Shown: positions 5,830-12,719 of the stretch, piece after piece
Layout: every line of letters starts with the position of its first letter
Position numbering within the stretch: the stretch's first letter is position 1
Position numbers and translations under genes: made by a program
Notes under the pieces: generated by a model
What the model was told of the DNA's origin: nothing
Database searches by the model: none
What the model saw: only the letters and a program-made list of their open reading frames with translations
NCBI GenBank assembly: GCA_043808565.1
Contig: JAZDEQ010000048.1
Span: 1 to 15,511 of the forward strand
DNA: 15,511 bases
Direction of reading: 5' to 3'
DNA from: UBA12403 sp043808565
Lineage (GTDB): Bacteria; Patescibacteriota; Patescibacteriia; UBA9934; GWF2-40-263

Positions 5830-5862
5830 CGACGAACCCCGGCCAACGTGAGTAGGCCGGGG
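5823..5862 (-). terminator. Terminator-like hairpin after the GC-rich orphan gene
   Basis: A perfect 8-bp stem CCCCGGCC/GGCCGGGG with a 10-nt loop is followed on the minus strand by TTCGTCG and seven T. The 7-nt gap before the T-run is the same as in the tRNA-Thr unit. Confidence 0.6.
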
Positions 5863-5893
5863 GATGAGCGCAGAATGCGCGGAGGGAGGGCTA

Positions 5894-6385
5894 CTAGGTG
5901 TAGCAGGGGAAGAAGGTTGGTCTGGGTCGTGACGTCCGACGAAATCGCGGCGGTGGGTTGTTGGTGCGATCTTCGAAGGTGGTAGCGGCGGGGCTGGTAT
6001 GAACCACGATGTCGTCGTTGCCATCAGGTAGGTTTTCGACGATATCGACACAGACCTCGATCGGGGCAGTAGCGGCGATACTGGCGGCGTATTCTTCCAG
6101 TGCCACACGGAGCCATTGAAGTCTGACATGCAGGTCAGCATCAGTTTTGATTCCAGTGAAGTTGTCCAAGATGCTTTGAGCAGTCAGTCGGGCTTCTTCG
6201 TGGGGCATGACCCAGTGGTGGTGCAGGGCTATAAGGTTTGCTAGTTCGAAAGCACATCTTCGTGGAGAACGCCTGGACCTTTTGGCGATTAAGGCGATTT
6301 GCTCTTTGAGGTCTGGGGGTGGAAGATTGGCTGTGCTGTCTTGGATATTCGCAAGATTCGGTGTAGCAGGTCTGGCAGGTAGCAA
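5894..6385 (-). CDS. GC-rich orphan protein, unknown function
   Basis: I place the start at a TTG (6385-6383), because AGAGGAA lies six bases upstream and the promoter's predicted start (near 6435) falls inside any longer reading. The product is 163 aa. Residues about 15-130 look like a real helical domain (LKEQIALIAKRSRRSPRR, FELANLIALHHHW, ARLTAQSILDNF, LHVRLQWLRVALEEYAASI), followed by an acidic segment (CVDIVENLPDGNDD). The last 30 residues are rich in R and P. G and C use is much higher than in the neighbouring rpsB and queA, suggesting transfer. It shares the 3' repeat module with the tRNA units. No family is recognised. Confidence 0.65.
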   Translation of the reverse strand: MLPARPATPNLANIQDSTANLPPPDLKEQIALIAKRSRRSPRRCAFELANLIALHHHWVMPHEEARLTAQSILDNFTGIKTDADLHVRLQWLRVALEEYAASIAATAPIEVCVDIVENLPDGNDDIVVHTSPAATTFEDRTNNPPPRFRRTSRPRPTFFPCYT

Positions 6386-6441
6386 GTTTCGTTCCTCTTT
6401 TCTGTGGGTTTTTGCCGAGACGCGTGTGTCACGACAGCCAA

Positions 6442-6471
6442 AAGATACACCAATTTTACCCTTGACGTCAA
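6442..6471 (-). promoter_or_regulatory. Promoter of the GC-rich orphan gene
   Basis: On the minus strand TTGACG (6471-6466), an 18-bp spacer and TATCTT (6447-6442). The -35 box is one half of the palindrome TTGACGTCAA, whose other half serves the rpsB promoter on the opposite strand. Confidence 0.55.
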
Positions 6472-6490
6472 GACCAGACTTCTTTATACT
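6462..6490 (+). promoter_or_regulatory. Promoter of rpsB-tsf
   Basis: TTGACG (6462-6467), a 17-bp spacer and TATACT (6485-6490). The start would be near 6497, giving a leader of about 90 nt. Its -35 box overlaps the divergent promoter's -35 box. Confidence 0.85.
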
Positions 6491-6508
6491 TAGCCCATAA
6501 ATCACTAA

Positions 6509-6569
6509 AGCGGAGTAAAATCAATCTAGTTTCCTCCCAAACTATTGTTTGGGTCTAGGTTGAACCGCT
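6509..6569 (+). promoter_or_regulatory. Candidate ribosomal protein S2 leader structure
   Basis: Three nested helices occupy the rpsB leader: AGCGG/CCGCT (6509-6513 with 6565-6569), CAATCTAG/CTAGGTTG (6522-6529 with 6555-6562) and CCCAAAC/GTTTGGG (6536-6542 with 6547-6553, 4-nt loop). The site ends just before AAGGA and the ATG. rpsB leaders that bind S2 and give feedback control are known in other bacteria, so autogenous control is a reasonable inference. No sequence match to a known leader is claimed. Confidence 0.65.
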
Positions 6570-6588
6570 GGGTAATAAGGAAAAAACT

Positions 6589-7338
6589 ATGCCAAATATT
6601 CCATCTCTGGAGGAGATGTTAAAGTCAGGTGTTCATTTTGGACACATTGCCGCCCACTGGCATCCTAAAATGGAGCCATATATTTTCGGCGAGCGCGGGG
6701 GTATTCATATTATTAATCTTGAAGAAACTCAAAAGTCTCTTCAAACCACGCTTGATTATGTTAAAAGCGTTGTCTCTCGAGGCGGCGTTGTTTTGTTTGT
6801 CGGCACCAAGCGTCAGGCCAAAGAAATCGTGGCTAAAGAAGGTGCGCGTTGCGGTATGCCACACAATCAGGAACGTTGGCTTGGCGGCACTCTTACTAAT
6901 TTTGGTGAAATTAAAAAACTCATTCGCCGACTTAAAACTTTGCGCGAACAAAACGAGCGCGGTGAGTTAAAGAAATATACTAAAAAGGAACAATTGATGT
7001 TTTCCCGAGAGATCGAAGACTTAACAGTCAAAATTGGCGGCATTGAATCTTTGGAAAAATTACCAGAAGCAGTTTTTGTCGTTGATTTACGAACCGATAA
7101 AACCGCGGTGGCTGAAGCTCATACCATGAATATTCCAGTTATTGCTCTTTGCGATACCAATGTTAATCCTGATAGTGCCGAATATGTAGTTCCAGCTAAT
7201 GATGATGGTGTGAAATCAATTTCCCTAATGGTTCGTTCAATAGCCGATGCGGTGATTGAAGGGCGCAAAGCTTTTGAAACCAATCGCTTGGCTCAACAGA
7301 ACGTGGCCGCTCCAGCCCCAGCTGTTGAAGCAAAATAA
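6589..7338 (+). CDS. rpsB: 30S ribosomal protein S2
   Basis: Small-subunit protein uS2, needed for late 30S assembly and for S1 or mRNA positioning on the platform. The 249-aa length is typical. Signature segments are visible: LEEMLKSGVHFGH near the N-terminus, MEPYIFGERGGIHIINLEET, LFVGTKRQAKEIV, ERWLGGTLTNF, LPEAVFVVDLRTDKTAVAEA and IPVIALCDTNVNPD. The coiled-coil insertion around residues 105-150 is present (KKLIRRLKTLREQNERGELKKYTKKE). AAGGA lies eight bases before the ATG, one of the few clear Shine-Dalgarno sites here. It is the first gene of the rpsB-tsf pair, 23 nt upstream of tsf. Confidence 0.98.
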   Translation: MPNIPSLEEMLKSGVHFGHIAAHWHPKMEPYIFGERGGIHIINLEETQKSLQTTLDYVKSVVSRGGVVLFVGTKRQAKEIVAKEGARCGMPHNQERWLGGTLTNFGEIKKLIRRLKTLREQNERGELKKYTKKEQLMFSREIEDLTVKIGGIESLEKLPEAVFVVDLRTDKTAVAEAHTMNIPVIALCDTNVNPDSAEYVVPANDDGVKSISLMVRSIADAVIEGRKAFETNRLAQQNVAAPAPAVEAK

Positions 7339-7361
7339 TAAAATCATAACAAAAATAAAAT

Positions 7362-7946
7362 ATGATCGATGCCAAAATTGTCATGCAACTTCGCGCGACG
7401 ACTGGCGCGGGCATGATGGATGCTAAATCCGCTTTAGAGGAAACGGGTGGTGATCTAGAAAAAGCCGCGGATCTTTTGCGTAAAAAAGGTGTGGTTAAGG
7501 CTGATAAAAAATCCGAGCGAGCCACTGGTGAAGGCCGAGTGTTTGTTTATTCACATGCCAACGGTCGGCTGGGAGCTATGATTGAACTTTTTTGTGAAAC
7601 CGATTTCGTGGCCAAAACCGATCAATTCCAAGAACTTGGTCATGACTTGGCTTTGCATATTGCGGCGGTTAATCCAAATTATGTTCGCCGCGAAGAAGTA
7701 CCGGCCGAAATTCTAGAAAAAGAAAAAGAAATTTACCGAGCCGAAATCGCTGGCCAAAACAAACCACCAGAAATTGTCGAAAAAATTATTGAAGGTAAGT
7801 TGAATAAATTTTACGCGGATAATTGTTTGCTCGAGCAGCCATTTATTAAAGATGATACCAAGACCGTTGAAACCTTGATTAAAGAAGTTATTGGTGTTTT
7901 GGGTGAAAATATGCAGGTTGGGCGCATGACTAGACTCTCGTTCTAA
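7362..7946 (+). CDS. tsf: Elongation factor Ts, short form
   Basis: EF-Ts recycles EF-Tu by exchanging its GDP for GTP. The N-terminal UBA-like module (1-45: MIDAKIVMQLRATTGAGMMD, then SALEETGGDLEKAADLLRKKG) is followed by the core with ETDFVAKTDQF (79-89), whose TDFV motif inserts next to the EF-Tu nucleotide site. It ends with GENMQVGRMTRLSF, the usual C-terminal strand. At 194 aa it is much shorter than the E. coli protein (283 aa) and resembles short forms with a single core subdomain. There is no Shine-Dalgarno site in the AT-rich 23-nt spacer, so coupling to rpsB is likely. Confidence 0.97.
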   Translation: MIDAKIVMQLRATTGAGMMDAKSALEETGGDLEKAADLLRKKGVVKADKKSERATGEGRVFVYSHANGRLGAMIELFCETDFVAKTDQFQELGHDLALHIAAVNPNYVRREEVPAEILEKEKEIYRAEIAGQNKPPEIVEKIIEGKLNKFYADNCLLEQPFIKDDTKTVETLIKEVIGVLGENMQVGRMTRLSF

Positions 7947-7960
7947 AAGTTAATTTAAAA

Positions 7961-7995
7961 AATTCGTTTTTGGAAACAAAAGCGGATTTTTTTTA
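7961..7995 (+). terminator. Intrinsic terminator after tsf
   Basis: AATTCGTTTTTG pairs with CAAAAGCGGATT (12 bp including G-T pairs) around a GAAA loop and runs into T8. It closes the rpsB-tsf operon. Confidence 0.85.
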
Positions 7996-8002
7996 TTTTT
8001 TG

Positions 8003-8011
8003 TGATATAAT
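8003..8011 (+). promoter_or_regulatory. Extended -10 promoter of gap
   Basis: TGATATAAT is a consensus extended -10 element. No good -35 box is seen. The start near 8018 leaves a 24-nt AT-rich leader with no Shine-Dalgarno site. Confidence 0.7.
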
Positions 8012-8041
8012 TTTAATATTCAATTAATAACAAAAGTCATT

Positions 8042-9052
8042 ATGTTAAAAATTTCTATCAATGGTTTTGGCCGGATTGGCCGAACGGTTTTTAAAGCTGG
8101 TTTTGAGCGGCCAAACGTCGAGTTTGTGGCTATTAATGATTTAACCGAACCAAAAATTTTGGCCCATCTTTTAAAGTATGATTCGGTTTTTCGTACTTGG
8201 CCGCACGAGGTTTCTTTTGATAAAAATCATTTAATTATTGATGGCAAAAAAATTCCCGTGGTGGCGGAAATGGAGCCAACTAAATTACCTTGGAAACAAT
8301 ATAATGTTGATGTGGTTTTAGAATGTACTGGTCGGTTTGCCGATAAGACCGCGGCTTCGGCTCATCTCACGGCCGGTGCCAAACGCGTAGTTATCTCGGC
8401 TCCAGCCAAAGAAGTGCCGACATATCTTATGGGCGTGAATCATAAAGATTATAAAAAATCCGAAAAGATTGTTAACAATGCTTCTTGTACCACTAATTCC
8501 ATTGCGCCAGTCGCGGCAATTATGGAAGAAGCTTTTGGAGTTAAAAAAGCCATGATGACCACCGTCCATTCGGTCACGGCCGAACAAAATATTGTTGATG
8601 GTTTGCCACCAAAAATGCATCCAGATATGCGTCGAGCTCGGGCCGCGCTTATCAACATGGTGCCAACTTCGACTGGTGCGGCTAAAGCCACCGGCGAAGT
8701 CGTACCAACGCTTAAAGGAAAATTTGACGGCCTAGCGATTCGTGTGCCAACCATTGATGTTTCACTTTCTGATTTTACTTTTCTTTTAAAAAAGAAAACC
8801 ACAGCCGAAGAAATCAATGCTGTTTTTAAAAAAGCCGTCAAATCACCCCGCTGGAAGGGAATTCTTAAGGCTTCAGAAGAGCCATTGGTGTCATCTGACT
8901 TTATTCACGAATCTTGTTCGTCAATTGTTGATTTAGAAATGACTCGCGTGGTCGACGGCGACTTGGTCAAGATTTTGGCTTGGTATGACAACGAATGGGG
9001 CTATTCAGTTCGCTTGATGGATTTGGCGGAATATATCGGTAGTAAAAAATAA
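8042..9052 (+). CDS. gap: Glyceraldehyde-3-phosphate dehydrogenase, type I
   Basis: It oxidises glyceraldehyde 3-phosphate to 1,3-bisphosphoglycerate with NAD, the step before PGK. The 336-aa length is standard. The Rossmann motif is NGFGRIGR (7-14) with D33 in INDL, which favours NAD over NADP. The catalytic motif is ASCTTN with C149, and H176 in TTVHSVT is the activating base. Later come the RRARAALINMVPTSTGAAKA segment and WYDNEWGYS near the C-terminus. The metallophosphoesterase gene begins 3 nt after the stop, so the two are probably cotranscribed; pgk follows further on. Confidence 0.98.
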   Translation: MLKISINGFGRIGRTVFKAGFERPNVEFVAINDLTEPKILAHLLKYDSVFRTWPHEVSFDKNHLIIDGKKIPVVAEMEPTKLPWKQYNVDVVLECTGRFADKTAASAHLTAGAKRVVISAPAKEVPTYLMGVNHKDYKKSEKIVNNASCTTNSIAPVAAIMEEAFGVKKAMMTTVHSVTAEQNIVDGLPPKMHPDMRRARAALINMVPTSTGAAKATGEVVPTLKGKFDGLAIRVPTIDVSLSDFTFLLKKKTTAEEINAVFKKAVKSPRWKGILKASEEPLVSSDFIHESCSSIVDLEMTRVVDGDLVKILAWYDNEWGYSVRLMDLAEYIGSKK

Positions 9053-9055
9053 ATT

Positions 9056-9967
9056 ATGCGCTGGTGGTTTTTTGAAGGCTTGATTTGGCTGTTTCTTATT
9101 ATCACCGGAGCTTTTTTGGTGGAGATATTTTTTAGTCGTGGTTGGAAAAAAATTAAAAAACAACGTCGGCTTTTACTGGTGGCGTTGTTTTTAGTTTTTC
9201 TTTGGGGTGTAGTTTTTTACGGTAGTTATATTGAACCAAAAATTTTAACGGTTAAAAATGAAACTTTAGAAATTTTCAATAAACCAAATTTTTCTCTTAA
9301 AGCCGCGGTCTTATCAGATTTTCATGTTGGACCATACAAAAGAGCTGCTTGGATTAAGGAAGTTGTAGCTAAAACCAATGCTCAAAAACCCGACTTAGTT
9401 TTTCTTTTAGGCGATTATATCATGGGGGTAGAAGGGAAGACTGAGGACCTGATGGCCTTGAGCGAACTTCAGGCGCCGCTTGGCGTTTTTGCGGTTCTTG
9501 GTAATCATGATTATCAAAATGGCCGAGCTGGTGAGGTCGAAGCAGCTTTAAAAAATTTCGGCATTACAGTTTTACATAATTCTTCGACCGAAGTTACTTT
9601 GCCTGATGCCTCGATTTTGTATTTAGCTGGCGTTGGTGACTTGTGGTATGACGGTGACTTGGAAAAAACTTTAAATAATTTATCATCGTCACAACAAGTT
9701 ATTTTATTAGCTCACAATCCTGACGCCATTTTAGATCCAGCCGTGAAAGTTACTGATTTGATTTTGTCTGGTCACACTCATGGCGGTCAAATTCGGTTAC
9801 CGTTTGTTGGCCCGCTGTTTGTCTCGGCAAGTTTGGGACGATATTTTGATGAAGGGGTTTTTTCGGTTAATAGTGTTCTACTATTTATCACTTCTGGCGT
9901 TGGTGAAATGGGCCCGCGAGCCAGATTACTTAATCCGCCCGAGGTGGTGATTTTTCAGTTGGATTAA
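9056..9967 (+). CDS. Membrane-anchored calcineurin-like metallophosphoesterase (YkuE/YaeI type)
   Basis: A 303-aa protein. Two hydrophobic segments at about 5-25 and 39-57 anchor it, with a basic loop between (RGWKKIKKQRR). The catalytic domain then has the full dinuclear metal set: SDFH (D88, H90), GDY (D120), GNHD (N150, H151), AHNPD (H221) and GHTHGG (H241, H243). This order matches the YkuE/YaeI group of phosphoesterases, some of which act on lipid-linked or nucleotide substrates; the substrate here is unknown. The domain would lie on the outer face if both helices span the membrane. The start is 3 nt after the gap stop with no Shine-Dalgarno site, suggesting translational coupling. Confidence 0.92.
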   Translation: MRWWFFEGLIWLFLIITGAFLVEIFFSRGWKKIKKQRRLLLVALFLVFLWGVVFYGSYIEPKILTVKNETLEIFNKPNFSLKAAVLSDFHVGPYKRAAWIKEVVAKTNAQKPDLVFLLGDYIMGVEGKTEDLMALSELQAPLGVFAVLGNHDYQNGRAGEVEAALKNFGITVLHNSSTEVTLPDASILYLAGVGDLWYDGDLEKTLNNLSSSQQVILLAHNPDAILDPAVKVTDLILSGHTHGGQIRLPFVGPLFVSASLGRYFDEGVFSVNSVLLFITSGVGEMGPRARLLNPPEVVIFQLD

Positions 9968-9984
9968 GGGTTATTATTGTTGGG

Positions 9985-10082
9985 ACACGGGGGTTTGTTT
10001 TTGGTGATTGGTAGGTGATTGCGAAGTGATTATCGGAATCACTTATTAATCACCCTAATTCACCCCCCCCGCAAAATCACCT
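9985..10082. repeat. Intergenic palindrome P6
   Basis: The arms are built from GGTGATT words: 10003-10031 (GGTGATTGGTAGGTGATT...AAGTGATT) and 10037-10064 (AATCACTT...AATCACCCTAATTCACC), with a 5-nt loop. Outer G5 and C8 tracts extend the pairing. It follows the metallophosphoesterase stop and could end transcription. Unlike P1-P3 it does not end in GTAAC. Confidence 0.75.
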
Positions 10083-10107
10083 GGCTAGTAATTAAAATCA
10101 ATCCAAC

Positions 10108-10233
10108 AACACACTTTTCGTAATTCGTAACATCGTGTATCCTAAAATTAAATAATTCGCAGATTCGTATATTCGGTACTTTTCGCTGTGCCCTTCCGTA
10201 GCTCGCCACGAGCGAAGGAGGGTGATTCGTAAC
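10108..10233. repeat. Degenerate TTCGTAA-word array upstream of pgk
   Basis: Repeated words such as TTCGTAATTCGTAAC, GATTCGTATATTCGG and GATTCGTAAC all point one way, so this looks like one arm of a GTTAC...GTAAC element. A short GC palindrome (10188-10220) is nested in it. Its terminal GTAAC (10229-10233) ends 3 nt before the pgk ATG, the same spacing as P3 to prfA. Confidence 0.6.
10188..10220. repeat. Short GC palindrome, copy 4 (inverted)
   Basis: Read on the minus strand it gives CCTCCTTCGCTCGTGGCGAG, then CTACGGAAGGGCAC, matching the family consensus CCNCCTTCGC...GCTNCGG. Its plus-strand end supplies GAAGGAGG, which mimics a Shine-Dalgarno site before pgk. Confidence 0.55.
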
Positions 10234-10236
10234 ATT

Positions 10237-11424
10237 ATGTCTTTACGTCGTCTTCATAACATAAACTCTCTCCGCGGTAAGCGGGTTTTGGTTAGAATTG
10301 ACGGTAATGTTCCGGTTAAGCACGGTAAGGCTGTTGACGGTCCTCAAGGTCGGATCGCCAAAGCGGCGGTTGGTTTGGAGTGGTTACGTCAGCATGGAGC
10401 AAAAATTATTATCATGACCCATCGCGGTCGGCCTAATGGTAAACGAGTGGCGGCTTTTTCTAATGCGCCGGTCGCTCGTCGGCTCGGAGAATTATTTGGT
10501 ATAAAAGTTAAACTTTGCTCTGACGCGGTTGGCCCCAAAGCCGAACGGGCAGTTGCCGCCATGCGTGATGGTGATTTGCTGCTTTTAGAAAATTTACGTT
10601 TTTATCCTGGTGAGGAACAGAACAGCCGAGTTTTTGCTAAACAGTTGGCTGGCTTAGGCGAGATTTATGTTAACGATGCTTTTGCGGTTTCGCATCGGGC
10701 TCATGCCTCGGTCGATGCCATTACCGAAGAATTACCAGCTTATGCTGGGCCGCTTTTGATTCGAGAAATCGAAGTATTGGAATCATTGGTTGAGGGCGAA
10801 CCAAAGCGGCCATTTGTTTTGGTTTTGGGCGGTTTAAAAATGGCCGACAAATTACCGGTTTTAGAAAAACTTTTGCCGCGAGTTGATAAGGTTTTAATTG
10901 GCGGCGCTTTGGCTCATGCTTTTTTTCTAGCCCAAGGTAAAGGCATTGGTAAGTCGGTTTTTGATAAGGATGGAGTAGTTGAAGCTAAAAAGATTTTAAA
11001 AAAATGGTCAGCTAAAATTATTTTGCCACCGGACGTTTATGTGGCTCGCCGATTGAGCGCTCAGGCAAAAATTAAACTGGTAGATATTGAAAAAATCGAT
11101 GAGAATGATTTGATTATTGATGCTGGTAAAAAAACTTTAGAAAATTTTACGGAAATTATTCAAGAGGCCAAAACCATTGTTTGGAATGGTCCTTTAAGTT
11201 ATTGCGAAGTTAATAAATTTTGTGCTGGGACTTATGCTTTAGCCAAAGCTATTGCCGCTCGCACCGGCAAAGCCAAAACTGTCGTCGGCGGTGGCGATAC
11301 TGTGCCAGTTGTCGAAGCCGCCAATTTGGCTGATCGTTTTACTCTGGTCTCGACTGGTGGCGGAGCCATGCTCGAGTTTTTAGCTGGTAAAAAGTTGCCT
11401 GGGGTTGAGGCGGTTAAAGAATAG
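10237..11424 (+). CDS. pgk: Phosphoglycerate kinase
   Basis: It transfers phosphate from 1,3-bisphosphoglycerate to ADP, the step after GAPDH. The 395-aa length is normal. Motifs: VLVRIDGNVPV (18-28, where most have RVDFNVP), THRGRP (61-66), LLENLRFYPGEE, YVNDAFAVSHRAHAS (144-158), GGLKMADKL (199-206), WNGPL (316-320), GGGDT (351-355) and STGGGAMLEFLAG (372-384). The usual DIGPKT is DAGKKT here, a local divergence. I prefer this ATG to the GTG 15 bases upstream, because the protein then starts normally and the bases before it belong to the repeat array. The apparent AAGGAGG lies about 16 bases upstream, too far to be ideal. Confidence 0.96.
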   Translation: MSLRRLHNINSLRGKRVLVRIDGNVPVKHGKAVDGPQGRIAKAAVGLEWLRQHGAKIIIMTHRGRPNGKRVAAFSNAPVARRLGELFGIKVKLCSDAVGPKAERAVAAMRDGDLLLLENLRFYPGEEQNSRVFAKQLAGLGEIYVNDAFAVSHRAHASVDAITEELPAYAGPLLIREIEVLESLVEGEPKRPFVLVLGGLKMADKLPVLEKLLPRVDKVLIGGALAHAFFLAQGKGIGKSVFDKDGVVEAKKILKKWSAKIILPPDVYVARRLSAQAKIKLVDIEKIDENDLIIDAGKKTLENFTEIIQEAKTIVWNGPLSYCEVNKFCAGTYALAKAIAARTGKAKTVVGGGDTVPVVEAANLADRFTLVSTGGGAMLEFLAGKKLPGVEAVKE

Positions 11425-11456
11425 AGTTGGTTTTGAATCAAGAAAAAAGAAAAAGT

Positions 11457-11477
11457 GGCCTAAAAAGGCCTTTTTTT
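11457..11477 (+). terminator. Intrinsic terminator after pgk
   Basis: GGCCT/AGGCC stem with an AAAA loop and T7. The next promoter starts 13 nt later. Confidence 0.85.
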
Positions 11478-11489
11478 GGTACCCGCCGC

Positions 11490-11518
11490 TTGACAAAATC
11501 GAAAATTTATGCTATAGT
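11490..11518 (+). promoter_or_regulatory. Near-consensus promoter of the split RNA locus
   Basis: TTGACA (11490-11495), a 17-bp spacer and TATAGT (11513-11518). No reading frame follows; the downstream DNA is folded noncoding sequence, cut by the IS630 insertion about 100 bp later. The start is near 11525. Confidence 0.9.
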
Positions 11519-11524
11519 TTTTTG

Positions 11525-11625
11525 TTTTTGGTGTCATTGGTTGCGTCGCACAACTGAAGCGATCCGCCTTCGCCGAGCTTCGGCGGACACGGTCGCACTG
11601 ATTATGCGACGAAATTTGATTCGTA
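11525..11625 (+). ncRNA. 5' part of the structured RNA locus, before the insertion
   Basis: About 100 nt from the predicted start to the insertion site, with TCGCA/TGCGA pairing across the segment around the nested palindrome at 11562-11592. No ORF is seen. It would be contiguous with 12720 onward if the insertion were removed. Confidence 0.5.
11562..11592. repeat. Short GC palindrome, copy 5
   Basis: TCCGCCTTCGCCGAGCTTCG followed by GCGGACACGG. It is the cleanest copy of the family and nearly identical in its ends to the one inside queA. Confidence 0.75.
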
Positions 11626-12719
11626 TAGCCACCGCAAAACAAAACATCAGATTTGATATTCGAATTTTTGACCATTAACGTATCCAGAAAATGTTTCTTT
11701 CGTTTTTAAAAAATTCTCGTATTGATTATTAGCCATTGATCCTTTGGTTGTGTTCCAGACGTGTTCGATCGGGTTTTTGTCCGGAGCATATGGCGGCAAA
11801 TTAATTAAGTGAACCCGTTCCAACAGATTGCCTTTTTGAAGGGCTTTTTTTATTTCTTTTCCTTTATGAAATCCGGCGTTGTCCCAGACGATACAAATTT
11901 TTTTATCAGGAAACTCTTTAAGGAATTTTTCAAAAGCTTTTAAGATTTCCGTTTGGTTTTGCCAATCCAGTTCGTAGAGATGGCATTGAAAGGATTTTTG
12001 ATTTAAGAAACCGATATAACTTTGATACTCTCTTGACCGGTTCACTTTAATCACAGTTCTTTTTCCTTTCTCCAACCAAGCCTTTCTTGTAAAGGCTTCA
12101 AGTTCAATTCTCACCTCATCAGAAGCAAAAATTTCCCAATCAGGATTTTCGAGAAAAGGCTTGATTTCTTGATGAATTTCTTCCATTCTCTTGGTTATAA
12201 AAATTTCATCCCGATGGAAATCAAAGGTATCGGGATATTTGAAACTTAGATGACTAAAAGAAAGCAAGAAATGATAAGATCGATCAGATTTATAAACCAC
12301 ATCAAAGGTGACACTAATGTATTTTTTTAAAGCTGGAACATCCCAAAATTTCTTAGGTAGTCCAAAATCATCTGGTGGTTTTGATAAGACCTTCTTTATT
12401 TCTTCTTTTTGTTCCTTGGTTAATTTGTTGGCGTTGGAATTATTTTGGTGTCCGGAAAAAATACTGGCCATTCGTTTTTCGTTCCAGTCTTTCAACCAAT
12501 GACTAACGGTATTTCCGTCTCGTGAAACAATATCGGCAATATCTTTGATTTTTATTCCTTTTTCTCGCATCAAAACAGCTTGGCATTTAAAACGAATCAG
12601 AACCAAAGGTGTGGTTCGTAAATAGTCTTTCAACAAAATTTTTTCTTCAGTTGTTATTTCTATCTTGGTCACCTAAACATTATAACAAAAAAGCCTCATT
12701 TTGTTTTGCGGTGGCTATA
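11624..12719 (-). mobile_element. Complete IS630-family insertion sequence
   Basis: Terminal inverted repeats of about 20 bp begin TAGCCACCGCAAAACAAAA at 11626 and end with the reverse complement at 12717. They are flanked by TA on each side (11624-11625 and 12718-12719), the target duplication typical of IS630/Tc1-mariner elements. The element is 1092 bp with one intact transposase filling it. The intact ORF and matching ends suggest recent arrival. Confidence 0.93.
11647..12672 (-). CDS. IS630-family DDE transposase
   Basis: A 341-aa enzyme that cuts and joins the IS ends. The N-terminal helix-turn-helix (about 24-62: MREKGIKIKDIADIVSRDGN, then TVSHWLKDW) binds DNA and a linker follows. 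The catalytic domain has D185 in FASDEVRIE, D264 in CIVWDNAGFHKG and E303 in PPYAPDKNPIEHVW, a classical IS630 arrangement. The start is GTG. An extended -10 (TG-T-TATAAT, 12687-12679) lies so close that transcription should begin at or near the GTG, making a leaderless message. It is the only gene here ending in TGA. It appears intact and probably active. Confidence 0.95.
   Translation of the reverse strand: MTKIEITTEEKILLKDYLRTTPLVLIRFKCQAVLMREKGIKIKDIADIVSRDGNTVSHWLKDWNEKRMASIFSGHQNNSNANKLTKEQKEEIKKVLSKPPDDFGLPKKFWDVPALKKYISVTFDVVYKSDRSYHFLLSFSHLSFKYPDTFDFHRDEIFITKRMEEIHQEIKPFLENPDWEIFASDEVRIELEAFTRKAWLEKGKRTVIKVNRSREYQSYIGFLNQKSFQCHLYELDWQNQTEILKAFEKFLKEFPDKKICIVWDNAGFHKGKEIKKALQKGNLLERVHLINLPPYAPDKNPIEHVWNTTKGSMANNQYENFLKTKETFSGYVNGQKFEYQI

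Noticed and set aside
10222..10236. GTG start of pgk 15 bases upstream
   Set aside because: The added residues (MIRNI) come from the repeat end GATTCGTAAC, and the ATG at 10237 gives the normal PGK N-terminus.
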